From Candidatus Poribacteria bacterium (lineage in GTDB: Bacteria > Poribacteria > WGA-4E > WGA-3G), in assembly GCA_026706025.1 (NCBI GenBank), contig JAPOZO010000002.1, positions 1-64,000 on the forward strand: a stretch of 64,000 bases of DNA, given 5' to 3'. The position numbers and the translations under genes were made by a program. Positions 24,889 through 32,179 of the stretch are shown piece by piece (the stretch's first letter is position 1; each line of letters starts with the position of its first letter). The notes under the pieces are model-generated. The model saw only the letters and a list, made by a program, of their open reading frames with translations, had not been told where the DNA came from and ran no database searches.

Positions 24889-25374
24889 ATGAAACTTGGT
24901 GTTATGTCCGATAGCCACGACAACATCCCGAACGTCAAACGCGCTGTCGCGCTTTTTAATGAGATCGGTGTAGATTTGGTCGTCCACGCAGGTGATTTTA
25001 TCGCGCCGTTTGCTATTGATCCGTTAGGAGACTTGAACTGCCGCGTTGTCGGCGTATTCGGAAATAATGACGGTGAACGCATTGTCGTTGCCAAACGATT
25101 TGAAGCCATCGGTGGTGAAGTACACCCTAACCTCGCAAGCGCATCCCTCGGTGAGAAAAACATCGCTGTGATGCACTACCCTGAACTCGCCATCCCTATC
25201 GCCAAAAGCGGCGATTTTGACATCGTGATCTATGGACACACCCACCAGATAGACATCCAGAAAGGTGAATCTCTATTGCTCAATCCGGGTGAAACAGGGG
25301 GGTGGACAACAGGGAAAGCAACGGTTGCCGTTGTGGATATAGAAACGCTTGAGGCAACAATTCATGAGTTGTAG
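24889..25374 (+). CDS. Metallophosphoesterase, YfcE/MJ0936 type
   Basis: A 161-residue calcineurin-like phosphoesterase with all motifs: SDSHDN (D-x-H), HAGDF (GD), FGNNDGE (GNxD), MHYPE and YGHTHQ (GHTH), then LLNPGE. Complete for the small YfcE family, which hydrolyses phosphodiesters using two metal ions. Start preceded by AAAAAGGA. The next small gene follows 6 nt later, probably in the same transcript. Confidence 0.94.
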   Translation: MKLGVMSDSHDNIPNVKRAVALFNEIGVDLVVHAGDFIAPFAIDPLGDLNCRVVGVFGNNDGERIVVAKRFEAIGGEVHPNLASASLGEKNIAVMHYPELAIPIAKSGDFDIVIYGHTHQIDIQKGESLLLNPGETGGWTTGKATVAVVDIETLEATIHEL

Positions 25375-25380
25375 GGGTGG

Positions 25381-25683
25381 GTGGTGCAATACAAAGACCT
25401 ATTCACATCACCAGACGCAGAAGCAGGAGAACCCAAACAGCAATGCCTGATCTGGTCTGCAAATCATGAACACGCTGTCGCCTCCATAGACGACGAGATT
25501 CACCCACAAGCGAAATGTGTCTGGCTGGAATTTGAAGATATTAATGTTATCTATGCCTACGAAAAACACTGGAAAACAGGCAATTGGGAACTCGTTGAAC
25601 GAAAAAAGGGAAATATCCCGTTAGTAAATAACAACCCTTTCAAACCTAACAGTGAAAGCGTCTTTCCCGTCAATAGATATTGA
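25381..25683 (+). CDS. Hypothetical protein
   Basis: A 100-residue protein with GTG start, 6 nt after the phosphoesterase gene. Aromatic-rich (AKCVWLEFEDINVIYAYEKHW), no membrane segment, no family recognised. Its last 25 codons (VNNNPFKPNSESVFPVN) are duplicated at 26467-26540, downstream of the higBA module, which suggests the module was inserted by an event that duplicated the end of this gene. Confidence 0.6.
   Translation: MVQYKDLFTSPDAEAGEPKQQCLIWSANHEHAVASIDDEIHPQAKCVWLEFEDINVIYAYEKHWKTGNWELVERKKGNIPLVNNNPFKPNSESVFPVNRY
25602..25675 (+). repeat. Direct repeat, left copy (flanks higBA)
   Basis: About 74 bp forming the 3' end of the hypothetical gene, nearly identical to 26467-26540 at a constant offset of 865 nt. 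The best stretch runs from CGTTAGTAAA to GAAAGCGTCTTTCC in both copies. Confidence 0.75.
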
Positions 25684-25747
25684 GAGATATACAGTAAAGG
25701 ATTCTTTGTATAACACTTTTACTTTCTGGTCCGTTTACTATTCAGCA

Positions 25748-25775
25748 GGACAAATTTTCATCTCAATGGTATAAT
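25748..25775 (+). promoter_or_regulatory. Promoter of higBA, possibly leaderless
   Basis: GGACAA (25748-25753), 16 nt, perfect TATAAT (25770-25775). The ATG of higB begins only 7 nt after the -10 and has no ribosome binding site, so transcription would start at or next to the first codon. Confidence 0.5.
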
Positions 25776-25781
25776 ACTTAT

Positions 25782-26075
25782 ATGAGAGTTATCTCGCGTA
25801 GAGCTTTGAAAGAATTTTGGGAAAAACACTCTGATGCGGAAGCGACACTTAAAACGTGGTATACGCGTGTGAAACGTGCTGAATGGAAAACGCCGTCCGA
25901 TGTAAAAGTTGATTATCGAAATGCCAGTTTTATCAAAGGCAACCGGGTAGTCTTTAATATCAAAGGGAATTATTATCGTTTAGTAACCGCTATCCATTAT
26001 CAATCTGGCATCGTTTATATTCGATTCATTGGAACACACAGTGCCTATGATAGAATTGATGCCTCAACGATTTAA
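25782..26075 (+). CDS. higB: HigB-type mRNA interferase toxin
   Basis: A 97-residue HigB toxin of the RelE superfamily (MRVISRRALKEFWEKH, DVKVDYRNASFIKGNRVVFN, GNYYRLVTAIHY, VYIRFIGTHSAYDRID). The ending GTHSAYDRID is the usual HigB catalytic tail. The toxin gene comes first, as is typical for higBA. There is no Shine-Dalgarno before the ATG. It acts in the cytoplasm by cutting translated mRNA until neutralised by HigA. Confidence 0.9.
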   Translation: MRVISRRALKEFWEKHSDAEATLKTWYTRVKRAEWKTPSDVKVDYRNASFIKGNRVVFNIKGNYYRLVTAIHYQSGIVYIRFIGTHSAYDRIDASTI

Positions 26076-26084
26076 GGAATAACT

Positions 26085-26468
26085 ATGGATATTAAACCGA
26101 TCCGATCCGAAGCAGATTATGAAACTGCACTGAAGACCATTGATCAGCTTTGGGATGCAGCACAGGGTTCACCAGAAGCAGATCAACTTGATGTGCTTGT
26201 CACGTTAGTGGAGGCTTATGAAGATAAGCACTACCCAATTCCTCTGCCAGATCCCATTGAAGCAATTCTTCACTATATGGAGAGCCAAGGGCTATCCGAA
26301 ATTGACCTCGAAACCTATCTCGGATCGCATGCCTGTGTGTCAGAAGTCTTGAATCGGAAGCGTGCTTTATCACTTGAGATGATTCAGAAATTGCATAAAG
26401 GACTCGGAATTCCGGCGGATATTTTGGTACAACCCTATGCAGCACAGATTGATGAAGTTGCCGACTAA
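26085..26468 (+). CDS. higA: HigA-type antitoxin
   Basis: A 127-residue antitoxin 9 nt after higB, with an AAGGA ribosome binding site. The N-terminal part (ALKTIDQLWDAA, LVTLVEAYEDKHYPIPLPDP) is the HigA linker and the C-terminal XRE-like helix-turn-helix runs from DLETYLGSHACVSEVLNRKR to LHKGLGIPADIL. Expected to bind HigB and repress the operon. Confidence 0.9.
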   Translation: MDIKPIRSEADYETALKTIDQLWDAAQGSPEADQLDVLVTLVEAYEDKHYPIPLPDPIEAILHYMESQGLSEIDLETYLGSHACVSEVLNRKRALSLEMIQKLHKGLGIPADILVQPYAAQIDEVAD

Positions 26469-26545
26469 AAAGAAGGAATAGCGCGTTAGTAAACAACAAC
26501 CCTTTCAAACCTGACAGTGAAAGCGTCTTTCCTGTAAATAAGCGT
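26467..26545 (+). pseudogene. Remnant of the 3' end of the hypothetical gene (direct repeat, right copy)
   Basis: About 75 nt repeating the last codons of the gene at 25381-25683 (translates to LVNNNPFKPDSESVFPVN). It begins at the higA stop codon and has no start of its own, so it is a scar of duplication flanking the higBA module. Confidence 0.7.
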
Positions 26546-26549
26546 TGCA

Positions 26550-27398
26550 TTAATCGTCGGCAATGCCCGTGGTAATCTCGACTTGTCCTTTATCTCTCAC
26601 GATCCTTTCAATGTAGAGTGTAAACGTATATGTCTGATGATTCTTATATTTTTCGAGGTTTGAAGGAAAGAAACCACCCGCTGCAACATCGTCTATAATC
26701 CAAAATGTCACATCCTTATTATTGGTGGCAAGCGTCATCGCACCTGAATAATTTTTTACCAATTCCGGGTCAATATCATCTTGAATCTTCAGCAGTTCGT
26801 TTAGCCTATCAAGTGAAACAGTCGCTTGAAGACGTACTGTTTTCCCAACATAATTCTGATCACCCGTCACAATCTGTTCAAGCGTCGTGTCGATAACTTC
26901 AATATCCGCTTTCGCGGTGTGTTCAGGGACATCAGACCGGATGGTGAAGAAACGATTTCCGCCTGTAGTTATGTTTTCGGAAATGTCTTTTATAAGAAGT
27001 GTGAAGGTGTAAGTCGTATGACCTCGAATATGTGCCAGATCGCTTTCCATGTAGTTTAAATAATAGTGATCGTGCACAGACTTAGCGTCTGAGTCCGTGA
27101 TAAAAAAATGGACTTTATTGTGATGCGTAAACAGTTCTAACGTTGGAGGATCCCCATCAGCACTCGGATAAATTCTGCCAGCAGCGGTGATCGTAACCTT
27201 CTGTCCCTTGTATTTTGAGTTGACCCCGTGTGCTTCAACATTGTTGACAATGTCGGCAAGGGAGATCACTTCTGCCTGATGAAGTTTTGCAGCGCATCCG
27301 CTAAAGATAATGATAGCAAAGCACGTACATAAAGATGTAATAAATTTCAGTGGGGATTCTCTCAGAAGGTTATAGCGAGCGTTGCGTCTACTCAACAT
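26550..27398 (-). CDS. Lipoprotein with two similar domains
   Basis: A 282-residue predicted lipoprotein: hydrophobic segment FITSLCTCFAIIIFSGC with the lipobox Cys near residue 35. The mature part has two similar halves: each has a Y-x-G-K/Q-x-V strand (SKYKGQKVTITA, QNYVGKTVRLQA), a middle region mentioning FFITD/FWIID, and H-x-T-Y-T-F-T-L-x-I (about 135 and 260). This is an internal duplication of a beta-rich, possibly OB-fold, domain. The start overlaps the sulfatase-superfamily gene by 11 nt, so both form an operon. Function unknown. Confidence 0.7.
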   Translation of the reverse strand: MLSRRNARYNLLRESPLKFITSLCTCFAIIIFSGCAAKLHQAEVISLADIVNNVEAHGVNSKYKGQKVTITAAGRIYPSADGDPPTLELFTHHNKVHFFITDSDAKSVHDHYYLNYMESDLAHIRGHTTYTFTLLIKDISENITTGGNRFFTIRSDVPEHTAKADIEVIDTTLEQIVTGDQNYVGKTVRLQATVSLDRLNELLKIQDDIDPELVKNYSGAMTLATNNKDVTFWIIDDVAAGGFFPSNLEKYKNHQTYTFTLYIERIVRDKGQVEITTGIADD

Positions 27399-28653
27399 AG
27401 CCCAAATCCCGCAACTTGCCCTCTAAAATTTCTGTTTCCTCTGCCGTGGATTCTTGCACCTGCAGGTGCTGATAATTGGAGTTCACCAAAATATCATCAT
27501 AAGCATCACGGAAACGATCCGGGTCCTCACAGGCGGTATCTTCGCTGCTCAGGACATGTCGGTACACAAACTCACCCGTCTGTTCATCTTCACGGTAGAG
27601 ATACTCACCGTCCGTCAGTGACCAGAGCCGCACACCTTCCGAATATCTATTAATCTCCACATTGTCAACCGTCGTCCGAGAAGTCACGCGATGATGCGGC
27701 ATCTCCAAGTTGTCCCGACTGAGAAACCCGATACCATAAAGGCTATCCAACTCCGACAACACCAACCGGTTTTCATCAAATTTTGATGGAGATAGCAGGT
27801 CCTGTCCATACCCGTGATAATCCACATCAATACCGGCAAGGTTCAGAACCGTTGGGAACAGATCTATCGCTGAAATCGGAGGTTTCGGAAATGCTAAGTC
27901 CGTCACACCGGGAATATGCGCCAATAGTGGCACGTGCAGGACGTTCTGGTTGAGCGTACTGCCATGATCAATAAGCTCATCACAGATACCTTCACCGTGG
28001 TCCCCGAAAATGAAGACTGCCCACTCTGGGAGCTGAAGTTGCTTCAGGATTTCGACCAATTTAAACTCAAGTATGTGCGTCGCTGCAGCGTAGTAAAACT
28101 GTAACGCCTCATCTGTTTTACCGCGACTCACAAGCGAACCGAGGCTTGGTGCGCCCGGAATCCCACTCATGCCATAACCACCGTGTGTGTACCAAAAATG
28201 CAGAAAACAGAACTGCGGTGTATCCGAGGGTTGCTTTAGGTGCTCTATCAGGTCTTCAAGCGAACCGAGATGTTGCGCTTTCGCATCCGGATCAACCGAT
28301 GTGATGAACGGCTCAAAATCAAGGAAACGGAACACCTCCGGACGCTCGGAGCGCCCCGTGATATGATACCCCGCATCACTAAATAACTGAAACAGGTTTG
28401 GGATACCCTCAAACATCTTGAGATAGGTCTGACCGTAGACACCGTGTTCAAACGGGTAGAGTCCCGTGAAATAGGAGGTATGGGAGGGGCGGGTCGCAGG
28501 TGCCGCCACGAAAAACTTTTCAGCCAGCGAAAAATCCTGCGTCAGCAGATCGAACTTCGGCGTATTGAAAAGCGGATTCGTCCGGCTGAGCGCGTCATAC
28601 CGCCAACAATCAATTGAGATAAGCAGAAATTTATTAACCACATTAATTCCCAT
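27388..28653 (-). CDS. Sulfatase/alkaline-phosphatase superfamily hydrolase with Thr nucleophile
   Basis: A 421-residue hydrolase. Metal site starts with LISIDCWRYDALSR (Asp9-type) and continues with FIFGDHGEGICDELIDHGS. The nucleophile region is APATRPSHTSYFTGLYP, where true sulfatases have C/S-x-P-x-R that matures to formylglycine; here Thr stands at the nucleophile position and P-S-H replaces P-S-R. That pattern belongs to phosphodiesterase or phosphoethanolamine-transferase-like members, so a phosphoester substrate is more likely than sulfate. No signal peptide. Cotranscribed with the downstream lipoprotein. Confidence 0.85.
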   Translation of the reverse strand: MGINVVNKFLLISIDCWRYDALSRTNPLFNTPKFDLLTQDFSLAEKFFVAAPATRPSHTSYFTGLYPFEHGVYGQTYLKMFEGIPNLFQLFSDAGYHITGRSERPEVFRFLDFEPFITSVDPDAKAQHLGSLEDLIEHLKQPSDTPQFCFLHFWYTHGGYGMSGIPGAPSLGSLVSRGKTDEALQFYYAAATHILEFKLVEILKQLQLPEWAVFIFGDHGEGICDELIDHGSTLNQNVLHVPLLAHIPGVTDLAFPKPPISAIDLFPTVLNLAGIDVDYHGYGQDLLSPSKFDENRLVLSELDSLYGIGFLSRDNLEMPHHRVTSRTTVDNVEINRYSEGVRLWSLTDGEYLYREDEQTGEFVYRHVLSSEDTACEDPDRFRDAYDDILVNSNYQHLQVQESTAEETEILEGKLRDLGYVE

Positions 28654-28660
28654 TCTCTAT

Positions 28661-28801
28661 AGTTATCGGTTATCAGTTAACAGTTTTCAGTTAAGAGAGT
28701 TATTGTGGCAGTTGAGGTTACTGTTCAAGCAACAGCAAACCTCTTTAACTGTTAACTGAAAGGTTTTTCGTAGAAAAACCGTACTGAAAACCGACAACTC
28801 C
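28661..28801. repeat. Heptameric repeat array with inverted halves
   Basis: TAGTTATCGGTTATCAGTTA then CAGTTTTCAGTTAAGAG on the left; TTTAACTGTTAACTGAAAGG, an embedded 10-bp hairpin GGTTTTTCGTAGAAAAACC, then CTGAAAACCGACAACTCC on the right. The element fills the gap between two minus-strand genes. Confidence 0.75.
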
Positions 28802-28804
28802 TTA

Positions 28805-30172
28805 CTAATCTATTAACCGCGTATTATATTGTCTTTCGGTATGCTGATATCCACCGAACAGGTCGGGTTGAAACGGCGGCGGTGTGTAGATATAGACCAC
28901 ATCACTATAAGGATCGTAAAGGATAACCTCTTCACGGGCATCACCACAGACATCCGCAGGAAAGCAGTGATACCACCCCATTTTTCCACCCGTCGGAGGT
29001 GGAAGTTCAGGGAACGTTACCACTCTATTTCCGGCACCATCGTAAAGTGCAACCGGACTATAAATCAATTCGGGATCCCCGACCGCGTGCCAACGGATAA
29101 CCTCCAGCCCCGTGTTGTTCGGGGTCTCATCAACGCGAAATCGACTTCTGATTTCCCCACGGTTGTCCACCACCATCAGATCCGGATGATGTCCATTATA
29201 ACGAATAACCAAGGCATCTTCGGACGCATCGGAGAGTAATTTACCACACCGAATTTCCTGTCCATGCGGTACAACATCAAAACCGAGCGAGAGAATTGGA
29301 TTCCCTTCTGCATCAACTACCTGTCCACCACCGGAGAGAATCGCCCGTTTGGCTCCATTCCACTCGGAAACTAAAACCGAATCCATGTTATCCCCGAAGA
29401 AGCGATTCCAAAGTGCTGTACCATCCGCTGCGAGTCCGAAATTACCGCCGTTGACCTCATCAAGTCCGTCACCATTAAAATCGCCGACTGCCGGAATATA
29501 GGCAGAATGCTTCGGATAACGGAACCATTCGTCGGTATATTGCCAAAGTAATTCCAACCTGTGGTTAAAGGCGAGCAGATTCACGCCTATCTTGACAACG
29601 AGATCCTGCGGTTGTGAATTTCCAGAGAAATTCGCAATCATCAACCGCTGATGGACATAGTTAGATATCTGGAGTTCACCGTCAGCGTACGCATTGCACT
29701 GACGCAATGCATTCGGTGCGGCTGTGTGTTTAAGAGCACCCGTCGCACCGTCTAAGATCATTATGCAAACGGTAGACAAATCCCACTTACTCGCCTCTGC
29801 TGCATCTTCATCTATCCAGAAGCAGATAACCTCTGCCTGTCCATCGGCATCAATGTCATAAATAGCAACGGGACCGGGACGGTCGGGTGAGAGGGTTGTT
29901 AGGTACGTATTTGTGGCATCTGCGTCTCTGATTTCAAGATGTTTGTCACCGAGGGACCAGAGCGGTTCACCTTCAAGCGTAAACGCGCCGAGGAAACACG
30001 GATGAATGCCTCCGAGCGATTTATATACCAGAAGATCGACAGTACCATCGCCCGTCAGATCGCCGATGCGGATATCGCCGCCCCACGCCTTTCCCGCTGT
30101 TTCATTCAGAAATGCATTGGGGATTGCCACCCGTTTATAAAGATGTGCTAATTGTGGAGTGTCCATTTTCAA
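28805..30172 (-). CDS. FG-GAP/VCBS-type beta-propeller protein
   Basis: A 455-residue protein with repeated calcium-binding loops DLTGDGTVDLL, DIDADGQAEVI and DFNGDGLDEVNGG, spaced as in FG-GAP propellers and related to the rhamnogalacturonan lyase (PL11) fold. No signal peptide, which is unusual for a propeller of this kind, so it may be cytoplasmic or the start may be misplaced. It overlaps the isomerase gene upstream by 4 nt and is cotranscribed. Could be a polysaccharide lyase or a structural propeller; catalytic residues not assigned. Confidence 0.75.
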   Translation of the reverse strand: MKMDTPQLAHLYKRVAIPNAFLNETAGKAWGGDIRIGDLTGDGTVDLLVYKSLGGIHPCFLGAFTLEGEPLWSLGDKHLEIRDADATNTYLTTLSPDRPGPVAIYDIDADGQAEVICFWIDEDAAEASKWDLSTVCIMILDGATGALKHTAAPNALRQCNAYADGELQISNYVHQRLMIANFSGNSQPQDLVVKIGVNLLAFNHRLELLWQYTDEWFRYPKHSAYIPAVGDFNGDGLDEVNGGNFGLAADGTALWNRFFGDNMDSVLVSEWNGAKRAILSGGGQVVDAEGNPILSLGFDVVPHGQEIRCGKLLSDASEDALVIRYNGHHPDLMVVDNRGEIRSRFRVDETPNNTGLEVIRWHAVGDPELIYSPVALYDGAGNRVVTFPELPPPTGGKMGWYHCFPADVCGDAREEVILYDPYSDVVYIYTPPPFQPDLFGGYQHTERQYNTRLID

Positions 30173-30933
30173 ACAAACGCTTTGAAAAGTCCTACATAAA
30201 GTGCGAGGACCTTCTCTGGATCAGGGCCCGTATAGGCACACTCGTTGGAGATGTAGCCTGAGAAACCGGTGCGATCCAACCATTGGAACATCTGTCGGTA
30301 GAGATCAAACGTCGCGGGTTCCTCTACCCTGTGCGTGTGTACCGCCGTAATGTGAGGGGCTACGCGCGAAAAGAGCGGTTCAATACTACCAGCATCACAC
30401 CCGACAAATTGTGAATTGAAAACAAAACCGACGTTTGAAAGGTTTACACCTTCAATCACTTCCATCGCTGAGTCCGGATCTGTAAAAGAACCGTGCATCT
30501 CGATAGAGACCGTAATATTTTTCTCACCGGCATAGGTGCCGAGAGCTTTCAATCCATCGGTGACATACCCCACGACTGCTTCACGATTCTCTTCCGAATA
30601 CCGGTCACCGAGCACACGAACATGATCGCAGCCCATAAATTCCGCCATGTCGATAACGCGTGTAACACGACGGACGGTCTCCTCGCGATCGGCAGCGTTT
30701 TCGGAGTGGAAAGTCTGACAACTCGTCAGCGAGGAGATAACAACCCCACTCGCGTCAACCTGCGCCTTCAAGCCGTCCCAAGTCTCTCTTGGGGTATCCC
30801 ACTCAAATCCGTGTTTCTGTTTATAGTCCATTAATAACTCGACACCGTGATAGCCAGTAGCTTCAGCAGTGTCAAGTATCCGCCCTAATTCCCACTCTTG
30901 GCAGGTTTGATAGGTATTCAATGCCCATTTCAT
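30169..30933 (-). CDS. Sugar phosphate isomerase/epimerase (xylose isomerase-like TIM barrel)
   Basis: A 254-residue TIM-barrel protein. MKWALNTYQTCQEWELGRI opens the barrel; metal ligands expected at VSIEMHG (Glu), NVGFVFNSQFVG (Asn replaces the usual Asp), VHTHRVEE (His) and YISNECAY (Glu). It overlaps the following propeller gene by 4 nt. The pair suggests catabolism of a plant- or algal-type polysaccharide, by inference only. Confidence 0.85.
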   Translation of the reverse strand: MKWALNTYQTCQEWELGRILDTAEATGYHGVELLMDYKQKHGFEWDTPRETWDGLKAQVDASGVVISSLTSCQTFHSENAADREETVRRVTRVIDMAEFMGCDHVRVLGDRYSEENREAVVGYVTDGLKALGTYAGEKNITVSIEMHGSFTDPDSAMEVIEGVNLSNVGFVFNSQFVGCDAGSIEPLFSRVAPHITAVHTHRVEEPATFDLYRQMFQWLDRTGFSGYISNECAYTGPDPEKVLALYVGLFKAFV

Positions 30934-31084
30934 TTTTTTGATTTTCCTTGCGGTTCGTTGAGGTGGTTTGGAAATTTGAAACGCCTTTCCGTAAGCCCGC
31001 CCTCCACTTCGTTACGGGCTAAGTTTTCGTTAAAAGCAGATCACTTAACTGAAAGTTATTCTTCTGACCGCTGATTGCTGACCG

Positions 31085-32179
31085 CTATTCTTGTATTGGG
31101 ATGGGAAACCAGAGTCCCCCAGTTTTCGTTGTTAGTGCCCTATGTGTCATATCATTAATGCCAATGACATCCACTGTGATGTTATTCTTATAGCACTGCT
31201 TCAAGACCTCCGATAGCGTGTAAGACCCTTTAGTAAACTCATCGGTAACAAGCACAAATCGACGGTTTACACCCTCACGGAAATCGACGCGGCGAATCGT
31301 TTTTATCATGGCGTTGTGTGCCCGCTCATCGCCCATACCAGCAACGACATGCGTCGTTAACAACCGTTTGAATTTCTCGCTATCTCGCGTCTGTGGATGG
31401 ATGATCGTATCACGCTCAAGATACCTGAAAATAACGATGCCGAGTGTAAAGTCAATTCCTTTCTCTTCAAATACCGTTACCATTCGACGCAACTGCCTGC
31501 CGACTGCGCGGATATTATCTATCATACTCCCACTAATGTCAAGTAAAAAAACGAGGTCAACAGCAGTTTCGGATTCGCCATCGGCGATGCTCTCCGCGAT
31601 GCCTTCGAGTGCCTCGCCCATCCGAGCGTCTCTGTCAATAGGTTGGGCATGACTTTTACGACCTTCGGTTTCGTTTGCCTCGGTTTGTCCTTGAGATGTT
31701 TTGGGCTTGGGTGCAATTGTAGGTGTCTTTGCATGTGCGGCTGCGATTGTTTTCCATGCTGGCGTTTCTGTCGTGTGTTCGCGTAGCGAAGTCTCTGCCA
31801 TCGGTAGCCGGGCATCTGTTTTTAACACAGGGATTGAGGCATTAGATAGCGTCGGGGGTGCTGAATGCGTCAGCTTTGCAGTGTTTTGATTGGCAGCAGA
31901 TGAACGCTTCGCATGCCCAGGCGTGGAACCCCGCGCTGGCATCGAACGTTTCTGAGTGCTACTGACATGAAAACGTCGAAATTCTGTCACCGCAATGGCT
32001 TCAGACACCAATGGTTCTGACGGAAGCATCGGGCGATACCACCGAATGTAACCGATACTCATAATTCCTATCGCGACGGCGTGTAAAACCAATGACATGA
32101 GTAACGCCCTGCGAATTTTCCGACGTTTTTGTTGTCGTTTATCCCAATAGGCATCAAATAGCATGTTCCTCTTCTCCAC
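31085..32179 (-). CDS. VWA-domain protein with TonB-like N-terminus
   Basis: A 364-residue inner-membrane protein. Residues about 20-45 form one membrane helix (LLMSLVLHAVAIGIMSIGYI) resembling the N-terminus of TonB/energy-transducing proteins, then a long Pro/Ser/Thr/Lys linker in the periplasm (about 50-200). The C-terminal von Willebrand A domain has an intact MIDAS start (VFLLDISGSMIDN) and later FVLVTDEFTKGS. It overlaps the PEP-synthase-like gene by one base. Its N-terminus resembles the DUF4159 protein at 37891-39369. Partner unknown. Confidence 0.85.
   Translation of the reverse strand: MEKRNMLFDAYWDKRQQKRRKIRRALLMSLVLHAVAIGIMSIGYIRWYRPMLPSEPLVSEAIAVTEFRRFHVSSTQKRSMPARGSTPGHAKRSSAANQNTAKLTHSAPPTLSNASIPVLKTDARLPMAETSLREHTTETPAWKTIAAAHAKTPTIAPKPKTSQGQTEANETEGRKSHAQPIDRDARMGEALEGIAESIADGESETAVDLVFLLDISGSMIDNIRAVGRQLRRMVTVFEEKGIDFTLGIVIFRYLERDTIIHPQTRDSEKFKRLLTTHVVAGMGDERAHNAMIKTIRRVDFREGVNRRFVLVTDEFTKGSYTLSEVLKQCYKNNITVDVIGINDMTHRALTTKTGGLWFPIPIQE

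Noticed and set aside
27388-28653. True formylglycine sulfatase
   Set aside because: No Cys or Ser at the nucleophile position; Thr is found instead.
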